In this document: positions 11,074 through 23,390 of the stretch, one piece after another | How the letters are laid out: each line of letters starts with the position of its first letter | How positions within the stretch are numbered: the first letter of the stretch is position 1 | Source: Triticum aestivum | Lineage: Eukaryota > Streptophyta > Magnoliopsida > Poales > Poaceae | Length of the DNA stretch: 64,000 bases | Assembly: GCF_018294505.1 (NCBI RefSeq) | Contig: NC_057802.1 | Coordinates: 310,827,137 to 310,891,136, forward strand | Direction of reading: 5' to 3' | Translations under genes and position numbers: made by a program | Notes under the pieces: model-generated | Database searches by the model: none | What the model was told of the DNA's origin: nothing | Seen by the model: only the letters and a program-made list of their open reading frames with translations

Positions 11074-11650
11074 TCTCCCACTGTGGTTTCGAGTTCTTAA
11101 AGGGCAACTTCGAAGGGATCAAGGGATATGCTGTGGGCCGGATGACCAAGAGTCATCGCGGCAAGCTCTACATCGACGACGCAGGCTAGGGTTCCGAGGC
11201 GGCTCAATCAAGTACGGGTACCGGGTCCCCTTTGGCGGAATTCATGTCTTCATCGGCAAGATCGGCGAACCGGGCCCTGAGCCGGACATCTGCACCGACA
11301 TCGTCGAGACGGCTCAGCGTGCACGACCCGACCGAGTTCAGCCCACCGTGAAACGTGACTTCGTGGGATTCATCCATGGGGCGGAATCCGAGGACAGATC
11401 TGTGTCTGGTGGTGAGACGGTCGTCTACTCTGATGGTGAGTCGTCCACTTGAGAAACTGAGTTGTTGTATCAACTGCAAGACGGCCGGCTTGGGGGCTAT
11501 TCCGATGGCAACAGTATTCCGGACCCTTATGAGCCGCCGAGTAGAGTTGCGATCTTCATGGCCGGTACACAACCAGTATAGAATTCCTCGACTGCGGCAG
11601 CAATAATCTTCGGGTCAGCAACAGCAACGGTTGCCGGGGCAGGAGGCCCT

Positions 11651-13543
11651 GTGCGCCCGCCGGCTCAGGTTTTGACCGGCTTACTAGACAATTTGACAGC
11701 ATTGTTGACAACAGATGTTAATCCGGCGGATCAAGTTCAGCATAACGCGGAAGTCAAAAAACTGAGAGATGAGATAGCTCAAGCCAAGGAGGATCTGGCG
11801 GCTGAGAACGCGAGGATGACTGCGGAGCGAGCCGCTCTGGAGCTCAGGCACAACGGATCCAGGCTGATTCCTTCCGGCTCTCGATGGATCAGAACACGTC
11901 AAACAAAGTCATGAGGAGGAGACATCGGAGCCATCTACCCCTGGTTTACGAGGCGAGGAATCTCTTCAAAATGCTTGGTGCAGGGACCAGTGACCAGCCA
12001 GAGATAAACCGGGTGGTAGCCACGCCTAGGATTGGAGCGTCGGCTCAGCCACGCACAACAGATCCACCCCGTCTGAATAATACCCCGCCACAGTATGTGC
12101 TGACGCCACCGGGTCATTATTCTAACCCTTTGGATAATATGATTGCTGCGGCGACACGATTGGCGGCTCTCCCAGTTAAAGGTGAGTCTCCGGCTGCGAT
12201 TGAAACACGGAAGGCTAGAGAGCTTCTTCAGACAGCGCTGGTACAGTAGGAGGCTTATTCTTACAGTCGTGAAAGGATTCACTCAACCCCTCGCCCGAGC
12301 CGGAGTTATAGCAGACACATTGACTCGCCAGCCGTTTCAAGCAGTGACAGGCGCCGCAACCAGCCTCGTCGTCATGACCCGCCGCGTGATGGTGCTCAGG
12401 ATCTGGTAGACCAGGGCAGAGCACGTCGAGAGGCTGAGCTGGCGGCTCAGCGAGAGGCTCATCAGCATCTTCTAGCTTATCCGACAACTTCGGTGGAGAC
12501 AGGGGTAACCTCCAGAACCTTGGGAGTGCCATGTCTGGAGCCGGCTTTGCGTAACGTGCGTTTGCCTAAGGATTTCAAAGGCCCTCGTAAGGTGCCTAAT
12601 TACACAGCCGACTTACCCCCTGAGGCATGGGTTGAGAGTTATGAGATGGCGATGGAGCTGTTGGATGTTGACGATGCTGCATGTGCTAAGTATTTCACGA
12701 TGATGCTGGAGGGGACAACCCGTACTTGGTTGAAAGGACTACCAGCCAATTCCATTGGGTCATGGGCCGAGTTAAAAGCCCGGTTTATCCAGAATTTCAA
12801 AGATACGTGCAAGCAACCTATGTCAATTGTGGACCTGGACTCATGTGTCCAAGAGAGGGCGAGTCAACAACCCATTGGGTGCGTCGGGTCTCAACTATCC
12901 TGCACTCATCGGATCGTATCAATGCCGGCTCAGCAGTCTTAATGTTAGAGAAGAATTGTCGTTTTGCGCCCCTTAAGCAGAAGCTAGGGCGACTCAAGCG
13001 CCATTGCAGCGACATGGGTGAGATGATGGCGGCTCTAGTTAAATATGCCGACTCTGATAGTACCAAGGGCCCCGAGTCTGATGATGAGAAGCCGGGAAAG
13101 GGAAAGAAGAGTAGCAACGCCAAGGGGCAGCAGCATAACCCGGCAAATCAGGGGGCAATGGTAAACGCAAGGCTGATAACAATTTGGATTTGTGGCTAAT
13201 ACCAACATGCAGAATAATGGTCAGCGTCGTAAGGGTAGCCCCCCCCCCCCCCACGGGTTGGGGGTCAGGTTTTGATCTCGAGCGGCAGCTGAATCAGCCT
13301 TGCCCGAGGCATGGTACACGGGAGAGACCGTCCACTCACCTCTGGAAAGATTGCTTCATTATGAAGGAGTACAAAAAATCCTATCTTTTTCAAGACAATC
13401 ATGTTCCGGCTCTCACGGTCCGGGTTACGATGGTGGCGTTTCTAATTCCGGTTTTCAAGGCCAAGGAAATCAGGGTGGTTACAACCAATAGAATAATCAG
13501 GGGAATCAGCAGCAGCAATCTGGGTATTAGAGTAACCCGAAGC
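11651..13543 (+). pseudogene. RLG-B gag
   Basis: A coiled-coil-like Glu/Lys/Ala stretch is encoded near 11740-11850. The gag body then runs from 11884 to about 12855 in one frame, with a TAG at 12247-12249, and about 12855-13199 in another. The capsid-like part reads LPKDFKGPRKVPNYTADLPP and then WVESYEMAM and TWLKGLPANSIGSW, as in Gypsy gag. Between them lies an Arg/Ser-rich linker. A Cys-His motif (CPRHGTRERPSTHLWKDC, about 13300-13350) stands near the C-terminus. A run of 14 C at 13239-13252 adds to the frame damage. Gag forms the particle that packages element RNA. The stop and two frameshifts make it non-functional. Confidence 0.82.
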
Positions 13544-13545
13544 AG

Positions 13546-14259
13546 TTGAATAGTGGGCAGTATCACGTTTTCACTACAAGTTTATGCAAGCGGGATCAGA
13601 AGCTACATAAGAGGGCAGTGAACGTCGTTGAGCCGGTGGTTCCCCGTTACTTGCGATGGTCTGAGCAGCCCATTGTGTGGAGCCGTGAGGATCACCCGCC
13701 CCGGGTTGATAATCCGGGTCACTTGGCGCTGGTGGTGGCACCTCACGTCGGAGGATACAAATTCACCAAGGTGCTCATGGATGCAGGCAGCAGCATCAAT
13801 ATCCTTTATTATGAAACTTTCCGTCGCATGGGATTGACTGATAAAAATCTTAAGCCGTCGAACACTGTTTTTCACGGTGTGGTGTGTGGTAAGTCGGCAT
13901 ACCGAGTTGGTAAAATAGCACTGGAAGTGGCTTTTGGAGATGAGTATGATTCCAGATCTAAGACGTTAACTTTTGAGGTAGTTAAGATCAAGAGCCCTTA
14001 TCACGCTCTGTTCGGGCGGCCGGCTTATGCTAAGTTTATGGCAAGGCCTTGTTATGTTTACTTACAGCTGAAGATGTCTAGTCACAAGGGCACTATAACA
14101 GTGCATGGGAGTCGCAAGATAGCCTTGGAGTGTGAAGAAGGTGACGCTGCATATGCTGAGTCTGTCTGCGCAACGGAGGAATTAAAGTTTTATAAAGACA
14201 ATGTTGACCCGGCAGATATGACATCTTTGAAAAAGCTACGGAGCATGATCCGGTCTTGA
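13546..14259 (+). pseudogene. RLG-B aspartic protease region
   Basis: A 237-codon frame carries the retropepsin active site VLMDAGSSINILY near residue 77 and an LFGRPAYAKF motif near residue 150, the usual pair in plant Gypsy proteases. The enzyme cuts the Gag-Pol polyprotein. The frame ends in a frameshift at about 14235, and the coding sense continues in another frame towards the reverse transcriptase. The part itself lacks internal stops. Confidence 0.85.
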
Positions 14260-15866
14260 AGTTTAAATCGGCAGATGACACTAAGCTGGTTGACTTTGTT
14301 CCTGGCGACTCATCCAAGCAGTTCAGCATCAGTGCTAACCTAGATCCAAAATAGGAAAGCGCGCTCATCGAGTTCATCCGTGAGAACCGGGACATCTTTG
14401 CATGGAAACCTTCTGACATGCCAGGTGTACCGAGGGAACTCCCTGAGCACACTCTTAATATTGATCCAAAGTTTAAGCCGGACAAGCAATTCCTTCGTCG
14501 TTTTAATGAAGAGAGGCGTAAGGTCATTGGTGAAGAAGTGGCCCAGCTATTGGCGGCTGGGTTCATTGTTGAAGTTTTTCATCCTGAGTGGTTGGCTAAC
14601 CCGGTGCTGGTACTTAAGAAGAACGGCACTTGGCGTATGTGTGTGGATTACACGGACTTAAACAAGGCTTGTCCGGCTGATCCTTTTGCTCTCCCTCATA
14701 TTGATCAAATTCTTGATGCTACGGCGGGTTGTGAGCATTTGAGTTTTTTGGATGCTTATTCTGGTTATCATCAGATCAAGATGGCAGTTAAAGACCAGGA
14801 GAAGATAACCTTCATTACTCCGTTTGGAGCCTTCTGCTATGTGTCTATGCCTTTTGGGCTCAAGAGTGCCTAGGCGACTTACCAACGGTGTGTGCAAAAT
14901 TTCCTTCATAATCAAATCGGGCGTAACGTTCATGCTTACGTGGATGACATTGTGGTGAAGTCCAGGAAGAAGGAGACCTTGATTGATGATTTTAAGGAGA
15001 CGTTTGACAATCTCCGGGTTTATAAGATGATGCTTAACCCGGCCAAATGTGTTTTTGGTGTGCCAGCAGGCAAGCTTTTGGGTTTTCTAGTCTCAGAACG
15101 AGGTATTGAAGCTAACCCGAAGAAGATAAAGGCTATCACCTCGCTGGCTAAACCGGCGTGTATCAATGATGTCCAGCATTTGGCGGGTCGTATTGCGGCC
15201 TTAAGTCAGTTTATAAGCCGGTTGGGTGAGAAGGCTATCCCTCTTTACCAGATGATGAAGAAGACAGATCACTTTGTTTGGGGTGATGCTGCTAATCAAG
15301 CGTTTGAGGACTTGAAGAGGCAGTTGGCTGAGCCGCCTATTCTAGCTGCTCCCATTGATAAGGAGCCTTTGTTGTTATATGTGGCTACCAATAGCCGAGC
15401 TGTCAGTGTAGCCATTGTGGTGGAAAGGAAGGAGCCAGGCAAGGAATATCCGGTTCAACGGCCGGTTTACTACATCAGTGAGGTACTTATTGAGTCCAAG
15501 CAGAGGTATCCGCATTGGCAGAAACTTGTATATGGGGTTTTTATGGCTAGCCGGAAGCTTAAGCAGTATTTTCTGGGCCATCCTATCACTGTGGTTAGTT
15601 CTGCCCCTTTGGGGGATATCATTCAAAACAGAGAAGCCACAGGTCGGGTAGCCAAATGGGCCATTGAGTTTGGACCTCATGGTTTAAAATATGTGCCCCG
15701 TACAACCATCAAACCTCAAGCACTTGTGGATTTTATCAATGATTGGATAGAGTTGCAGACGCCTGACGAGAAGCCGGATAACACATATTGGACTATTCAT
15801 TTTGATGGGGTCCAAGCAATTGGAGGGATCGGGGGCTGGAGTTGTCTTGACTTCCCCACGAGGTGA
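14260..15866 (+). pseudogene. RLG-B reverse transcriptase and first RNase H
   Basis: The frame shared by 14418-14873 and 14874-15866 encodes the Gypsy polymerase: PVLVLKKNGTWRMCVDY, AYSGYHQI, YVSMPFGLKSA and the catalytic HAYVDDIVVKS near 14931-14963, with both aspartates kept. RNase H connection sequence (PLYQMMKK, LLLYVATNS, KQRYPHWQKL) follows. A TAG at 14871-14873 falls inside the conserved PFGLKNAGATYQ block, and an upstream TAG stands at 14352-14354. A frameshift near 15810 ends this part. The polymerase copies element RNA into DNA. The internal stop kills it although the active site is intact. Confidence 0.9.
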
Positions 15867-16371
15867 TAAATTCTCCTATGTTCTCCGGTTGATGTTCCCT
15901 TGTACTAACAACGCAGCTGAGTATGAGGCCTTGCTCCATGGTCTTCGGGTGGCTAAAGAGATGAACTTAAGCCAGGTGAGATGTTTCGGCGACTCAGATC
16001 TAGTAGCTCAGCAAGTTTCTGGCACTTGGGATTCCAAGGATCCACTCATGGCGGCTTATCGTCGAGAGGTTGATGCTATTGCGAGTCACTTCAAGGTTTA
16101 CCAAGTTGAACATGTTGATCGCAGGAAAAATGAGGCGGCTGATGCTTTAAGCCGGTTAGGGACTCAGCGTAAGCCGGTGCCACCTAACACTTTCTTGGAT
16201 ATTTTGCATAACCCTTCTGTCAAATTGCCTACAGAGGAGGATCTTGCTATTCCTGACCCGGAAGCACAATTGGTGGCGGCTCTTCTTGCGATTCCTGATT
16301 GGACAGTTCCATATTTGGCTTATATGACCCGGGCGAGTTACCTGAGGATGAAACTTTGGCCAGGCAGATAA
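15780..16371 (+). pseudogene. RLG-B additional (archaeal-type) RNase H domain
   Basis: After the first RNase H, a second one is read from about 15795 in a new frame. It has the Asp of IHFDG, then GSGAGVVL, NNAAEYEALLHGL with the catalytic Glu, FGDSDLVAQQV with the Asp, and ADALSRLG near the end. A doubled RNase H is a known mark of the Tat lineage of plant Gypsy elements. It is joined to the first by a frameshift. It ends at a TAA at 16369-16371. Confidence 0.85.
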
Positions 16372-17558
16372 CCTAGCGGTCTAAGTCAATGACTATTGTC
16401 AATGGAGAGTTGCATCATCGCAGTGTCACAGGGGCGTTTCAACATTGTGTTTCCCCTCAAGAAGGTTTGTGAGATTCTGTGAGAGATTCATGAAGGAGAT
16501 TGTGGTCATCATGCCGGTTCTAAGTCTCTTGTAGCCAAAGCTTTCCATCATGGGTTTTATTGGCTGACGGCTCATGCTGATGCTGAGGATTTAGTCAGTA
16601 AATGTGATGGTTGTCAGAAGTTCTCACGATGAGCTCATGTGTCGGCTCAAGAATTGAGGATGATTCCTATTGCTTGGCCGTTTGCAGTCTGGGGGCTTGA
16701 TATGGTTGGGCCTTTCAAAAGGTCCAAAGATAAAAAGACTCACCTTTTGGTGGCAGTTGACAAGTTTACAAAATGGGTTGAAGCAGAGCCGGTTAGTAAG
16801 TGTGACGCAGCAATGGCGGTTCAATTCATCAAGAAGGTGATTTTCCGTTTTGGCTTTCCCCATAGCATTATCACTGATAATGGCACTAATTTATCCAAGG
16901 GTGATATGAAAGAATTTTGTCGACGTGAGCATATCCGACTTGACGTATCATCAATGGTCACCCCCAGTCTAATGGTCAAGCTGAGAGGGCCAATCAAGAG
17001 ATCCTGAGAGGCATTAAGCCCCGGCTTATGGTTCCTTTGCAGAAGACACCGGGTTGTTGGGTGGAGGAGTTACCCTCAGTGTTATGGGGTATCAATACTA
17101 CCCCCAACAGATCTATGAGTTACATGCCCTTATTCATGGTTTACGGAGTAGAGGCGGTTCTCCCTAGTGACATCTGTCACGACTCGCCCCGCGTGGCGGC
17201 TTACATTGAAGCTGGCAATGAAAAAGCACGTCAGGATGCACTTGACCTGTTAGATGAGGAGTGTGACATCGCGACGGCTCGTTCGGAGATTTACCAGTAA
17301 GATATGCGCTGGTATCACCACCGACGGGTTAAGACCAGAACCTTTCAAGAAGGTGACTTGGTGCTCCGGCTTATTCAAGATCAGACTGATATGCATAAAC
17401 TATCCCCACCTTGGGAAGGGCCTTTTGTGGTCAGCAAGAATCTGAACAACGGATCATACTACCTTATCGATGTTCGAGACCACAAGGACTCATGCACGTC
17501 AGAGAAGGAGACCCGTCGGCCGTGGAATATTGCTCATCTTTGCCCTTACTATAACTGA
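16372..17558 (+). pseudogene. RLG-B integrase
   Basis: A degraded zinc-binding region (HHGFYWLT..., CDGCQKFSR, about 16546-16630) ends in a TGA. The catalytic core follows: GLDMVGPF with the first Asp, SIITDNGTNL with the second, and, after a frameshift near 16945, HPQSNGQAERANQEIL with the Glu. The C-terminal part (YHHRRVKTRTFQEGDLVLR, WEGPFVV, IAHLCPYY) is separated by a TAA at 17298-17300. Integrase joins the cDNA to the chromosome. All three catalytic residues are present but cannot be made as one protein. Confidence 0.88.
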
Positions 17559-18872
17559 GCCGCCGGCTCTCCTGATGTACATATTTTGACAATGTATATA
17601 TTATACTCAACATAATAAAGCCGACATCCCTGATAATTCAGGGCCTCTGTCATTTCATTTCTCAGAAGTTGAGTCTTTATTACTACTTTATATGATCACT
17701 TAAAGGCTTGATGCTGAGTTACAGGGGCCAAAGAGGGTTTGTTGCACAATACAACTCAAACATAGGTACCCGGTGAGCACAGCTCAGAAATATACCACTT
17801 GGGCGCTTCCTGCTCATCGAGCATAGCTATAACTACCCTTGTTAATCCGGCGTATACGCCAGGAATATCATGTTACTTGGGGGCTCTTTGTTCAACGGAC
17901 AAGAGTTTTTATGACCCTTGTAACAGGCTTAAAAGCCAGGTGTATTCACCTAAAAATCTGGGTTATCCTGCCTTTTTAAGTCTGCCACTCCGCCCAGGTA
18001 ATCCTGGAACGACCCGCCGTACTTTTGACAAGTCAATTTTATACAAGACCCTGAACTTGTCAAAGTTAAAACGACGATTGGTTGTGTGAGGTCCAGCTTA
18101 TAAGGTTTGTATGAAGGTTTAACTCAGTGGCTGTGCGGCCCTTGAAAGCACTTGAGTTTTAGGCCTGGCCGCCTATGAAAGCCTTGATTTTTTGTTGTTT
18201 GATTTGAGCGTTTTTTGTTCTCTTTCTGTGACATATTAACACATGGTTACAAGCCTATGAGGGCTATGATACCTTATGGTTTATACATGAAACTACATGA
18301 TGTTTATTAACCAGGCCTGGCTTTCGACTATAAGTCGCCAGTATATGATGATATTAAATACTTGGAAGCGTTGTGCTCCGAGTTTCACGATATTCCCCCT
18401 TGTTGCATACGGTGTTGTAAGACGGCAGTATATGACAATTAAGAAGTGCATTATGTGCTCAATCTTTTTGGGTTGGCACCCTTACTGCACTGGTATGATA
18501 AAACTAGCAGTATAATCGAATATCACAGGTATGATATTTTTTGATTATATATGGTTATGATTAAGCCGGCCCTGGTTATGAACTGTTTTTAGTCACCAGT
18601 GGTTTATATAGGGTATTATGACCCGTCCCGCGGTAAACCGCCAGGACACTTGTGATCTGTTTGTATGCAGGAACAACGTCAAAGTGATGGTATTATAAGC
18701 ATCAGTAGCAGATTTTCCTTTGGAGGATCCACAGTGTTTGCACAACAAAACATGCACGATGGCATGGCAGATCAAGTGTTTTAACTAGCCTATTACAAAG
18801 GCATCTGATGCCCCAAAGGAATAATTATCTTAGAAGTTTTGCAGAAAATCAGACACTAAGCCAGCCTACGGC
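17559..18872 (+). other. RLG-B non-coding region between pol and antisense ORF
   Basis: About 1.3 kb shows no conserved coding motif. Short open frames on either strand look fortuitous. The stretch is expected to hold the 3' flank of the antisense gene and pol 3' UTR. Confidence 0.5.
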
Positions 18873-19898
18873 TTATGATTCTTGGTCTTGCTGAGCTGTA
18901 GATTGCGGTTCGTCCAGCGCCGGCTCATCTTCCTCCTCTTCACCCAATGGCTGGAAGTCAGTGGTTGCCCAGTCGATCCCAGTTAAAGCTCTGAATACAG
19001 CTTCATCACTTATAAGTGTTGATGGATCAACATCAGGGGCATAAGTGTGCTTACGGATCGGAGGAGTCAGGTCCAGAGCATCATGAGTCGGCGCCTTGAT
19101 CTTCTTATTATTGGCATCATAAACCGGCTGGTAATGTGTAAGATCAGTGTCTGCAGCTAGTTTACTAGCCAAAGGACACATTTCCCTTGTAATGGCAGCA
19201 AAGTCATCCGCGCTGAAGGGTGTCCCATCTTCTTTTATGCTCGGGCAGCCGTTTGCCAAGTCTGCCGCCTCAAGATCAGCTAGCCATGCTTTGGCCCGGG
19301 TTACCGCGGTAAGTGCACCAGCTCTCGCAGCTGATTTCTTCAGCTCTTCGATCCGCGCAGGCAGCATGTATAGTTTCCCCAATGTATACTTGATAAGGGT
19401 TGGAGCCGGTTTGTTGTGAGATGCTGTGCAGATGACCCGTTGTGCGCCAGTATATAACTGTTCTATGAGCGTATAGGCGGCTTTCAATTTTTTCGCATAT
19501 CCGAGCCAAGATGGGTAACCCGAGATCCTGTTTCATCAAGGACGTTTGTAAGCCGGAGCACATTAGCTGACATATGTTTAAAAGATTAAGAGGAAGCTAT
19601 TTACCGAAGACAACAGCAGTCGTGGCATTTATTTGCTGTTTTAAGCCAGCAAGCTCTACAGTTACCAGCTTAAGGGTTGCTTCAGCATCTTCAGCTCTCT
19701 TTAGCAGGGCTGACTTCTCTGTATCCCAACCCGCTCGTTCAGCTTTGAATCTTTCCTTCAATTTCTCCATCGTTGCTAAAGCACTGGTTAACTCCTCCTT
19801 GGCTTTGGAGCTCTCTGCTTGTTGAGACTTGATGTTTTCTTAAAGGTCGGCAACTTGGGATTCTTTACTGCTAAGCTCAACCTACAAAGGGATAAACG
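18873..19898 (-). pseudogene. Antisense ORF of RLG-B, C-terminal part
   Basis: A minus-strand frame ends at 18873 with an acidic tail (EEEEDEPALDEP). The 204-codon open part (19487 to 18873) is preceded by Lys/Glu/Ala heptad-like sequence at about 19600-19870 that should form a coiled coil. The gene begins at 33091, and RLG-D and a Copia LTR split it. It belongs to the plant putative gypsy-type transposon protein family, of unknown function, carried antisense in Tat elements. Intron-like breaks occur around 19490-19600. The function is unknown. The right border is the truncated LTR of RLG-D. Confidence 0.65.
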
Positions 19899-19899
19899 A

Positions 19900-21138
19900 A
19901 GCAAAGTAATATGATAGTAATGGTAACAGTAGCAAAAGTAATATTTTTGGGTTTTGTAGTGATTGTAACAGTAGCAACGGAAAAGTAAATAAGCGAAGAA
20001 CAATATGTGAAAAGCACGTAGGCATTGGATCGGTGATGGAGAATTATGCCGGATGCGGTTCATCATGTAACAGTCATAACATAGGGTGACACAGAACTAG
20101 CTCCAATTCATCAATGTAATGTAGGCATGTATTCCGAATATAGTCATACGTGCTTATGGAAAAGAACTTGCATGACATCTTTTGTCCTACCCTCCCGTGG
20201 CAGCGGGGTCCTAGCGGAAACTAAGGGATATTAAGGCCTCCTTTTAATAGAGTACCGGACCAAAGCATTAACACATAGTGAATACATGAACTCCTCAAAC
20301 TATGGTCATCACCGGGAGTGGTCCCGATTATTGTCACTTCGGGGTTGCCGGATCATAACACATAGTAGGTGACTATAGACTTGCAAGATAGGATCAAGAA
20401 CTCACATATATTCATGAAAACATAATAGGTTTAGATTTGAAATCATGGCACTCGGGCCCTAGTGACAAGCATTAAGCATAGCAAAGTCATAGCAACATCA
20501 ATCTAAGAACATAGTGGATACTAGGGATCAAACCCTAACAAAACTAACTCGATTACATGATAAATCTCATCCAACCCATCACCGTCCAGCAAGCCTACGA
20601 TGGAATTACTCACGCACGGCGGTGAGCATCATGAAATTGATGATGGAGGATGGTTGATGATGACGACGGCGACGGCGACGGATTCCCCTCTCCGGAGCCC
20701 CGAACGGACTTCAGATCAGCCCTCCCGAGAGAGTTTAGGGCTTGGCGGCGGCTCCGTATCATAAAACGCGATGAATCCTTCTCTCTGATTTTTTTCTCCC
20801 CAAACACGAATATATGGAGTTGGAGTTGAGGTCGGTGAAGCTCCAGGGGGCCCACGAGGCAGGAGCACGCCCAGGGGCAGGCGCGCCCCCCACCCTCGTG
20901 GATAGGTGGTGGGCCCCCTGGCCTTGATTCTTTCGCCAATATTTTTAATATTTTCCAAAAATAAGTTCCGTGGAGTTTCAGGTCATTCCGAGAACTTTTG
21001 TTTCTGCACATAAATAACACCATGGCAATTCTACTGAAAACATCGTCAGTCCGGGTTAGTTCCATTCAAATCATGCAAGTTAGAGTCCAAAACAAGGGCA
21101 AAAGTGTTTGGAAAAGTAGATACGACGGAGACGTATCA
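19900..21138 (-). repeat. 3' LTR of RLG-D, truncated at its outer end
   Basis: The sequence matches 28118-29351 from AGCAAAGTAATATGATAG to GACGTATCA. The first 154 bp seen in the other LTR (27963-28116) are absent, and unrelated antisense-ORF sequence stands there instead. A 6-bp GACGGC repeat-unit difference near 20665 separates the copies. Confidence 0.9.
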
Positions 21139-21152
21139 ACTCCCCCAAGCTT
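21139..21152 (-). other. Polypurine tract of RLG-D
   Basis: On the minus strand, AAGCTTGGGGGAGT directly precedes the TGATACG of the 3' LTR. It is almost the same as the tract of RLG-E at 5702-5716. Confidence 0.75.
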
Positions 21153-23390
21153 AAACCTTTGCTTGTCCTCAAGCAATTCAGTTGATAAACTGAAAGTGAT
21201 AAAGAAAAACTTTTACAAACTCTGTTTGCTCTTGTTGTTGTAAATATGTAAAGCCACCATTCAAGTTTTCAGCAAAGATTATAACTAACCACATTCACAA
21301 TAACACTTAGGTCTCATGTTTACTCATATCAATGGCATAATCAACTAGCGAGCAATAATAATAAATCTCGGATGACAACACTTTCTCAAAACAATCATGA
21401 TATGATATAACAAGATGGTATCTCGCTAGCCCTTTCTGAGACCGCAAAACATAAATGCAGAGCACCTTTAAAGATCAAGGACTGACTAAACATTGTAATT
21501 CATGGTAAAAGTGATCCAGTCATAGTCATACCCAAATATAAATTAACAATAATGAATGCAAATGACAGTGGTGCTCTCCAGGTGGTGCTTTTTAATAAGA
21601 GGGTGATGACTCAACATGAAAGTAAATAGATAGGCCCTTCGCAGAGGGAAGCAGGGATTTGTAGAGGTGCCAGAGCTCGATTTTAAAGCAGAGATAAATA
21701 ATATTTTGAGCGGCATACTTTCATTGTCAACATAACAACCAAGAGATGGCGATATCTTCCATGCTACACACATTATAGGCGGTTCCCAAACAGAATGGTA
21801 AAGTTTATACTCCCCCTCCACCAACAAGCATCAATCCATGGATTGCTTGAAACAACGAGTGCCTCCAACTAACAACAGCCCCGGGGGAGTTTTGTTTGCG
21901 ATTATTTTGATTTGATTTGCATAAAGCATGGGACTGGGCATCCCGGTGACCAGCCATTTTCTCGTGAGTGAGGAGCGGAGTCCACTCCTCTTGAGAATAA
22001 CCCGCCTAGCATGGAAGATACAAACAGCCCTAGTTGATACATGAGCTATTCGAGCATACAAAACAGAATTTCATTTGAAGGTTTAGAGTTTGGCACATAC
22101 AAATTTACTTGGAACGGTAGGTAGATACCGCATATAGGAAGGTATGGTGGACTCATATGGAATAACTTTGGGGTTTAAGGGATTGGATGCACAAGTAGTA
22201 TTCCCGCTTAGTACAAGTGAAGGCTAGCAAAAGACTGGGAAGCGATCAACTAGAGAGCGACAACGGTCATGAACATGCATTAAAATTAATAAACATTGAG
22301 TGCAAGCATAAGTAGGATATAATCCACCATGAACATAAATATCGTGAAGGCTATGTTGATTTGTTTCAACTACATGCGTGAACATGTGCCAAGTCAAGCC
22401 ACTTAAATCATTCAAAGGAGGATACCACCCCATCATACCACATCACAACCATTTTAATAGCATGTTGGCATGCAAGGTAAACCATTATAAACTACTAGCT
22501 AATTAAGCATGGCATAAGTAACTATAATCTCTAATTGTCATTGCAAACATGTTTATTCATAATAGGCTGAATCAAGAACGATGAACTAATCATATTTACA
22601 AAAACAAGAGAGGTCGAGTTCATACCAGCTTCTCCCATCTCAATCAGTCCATCATATATCGTCATAATTGCCTTTCACTTGCACGACCGAACGATGTGAA
22701 TAATAATAATAGTGCACGTACATTGTACTAAGCTAGAATCTGCGAGCATTCAATAAACAGGAGAAGACAAGGCAATATGGGCTCTTGGTTAAATCAACAA
22801 TAATGCATATAAGAGCCATTTCAACAATTTCATTATGGTCTTCTCCTATCGACCCCCAAAGAAAAGAGAAGAAATAAAACTATTTACATGGGAAAGCTCC
22901 CAACAAGCAAAAGAAGAACAGGAAATCTTTTTGGGTTTTCTTTTTAATTATTACTACTACAGCAAGAAAGGTAAACTAACTAAAAGCTACAACTATTTTT
23001 TTTTGGTTTTCTTAAGGTTTATCAAACACACAAGAAGAAAGCAAGAAGAAGAAAATAAACTAGCATGGATATTACAATGAAAGAGTATGAGCACCGACAT
23101 CTAGCAATGAGTGTGTAAACATAAATGTAATGTCTGTGGGAAATACGTACTCCCCAAGCTTAGGCTTTTGGCCTAAGTTGGTTTATTGCCACGGATGCCC
23201 TGGCGGATATCCATAGTTGTAGTTGGGGTCGTACTGAGATGAAGAAGACTGATTGCCACTGGTTCGCAATCATCTCCGGATCCCACTGGTAATTAGACTG
23301 TCGTGGAGGATCAAATTGTGGTTCCGGCTCTAGCTCTGTGGCTGACGTAGGGTTCCGGTAGGCGTGAATGGCCGCCAGCGGAACGAGATA
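21153..23390 (-). other. RLG-D long non-coding 3' internal region
   Basis: About 2.2 kb between the extra ORF and the 3' LTR contains only short fortuitous frames. A long untranslated stretch here is usual for Athila-type elements. Confidence 0.55.
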
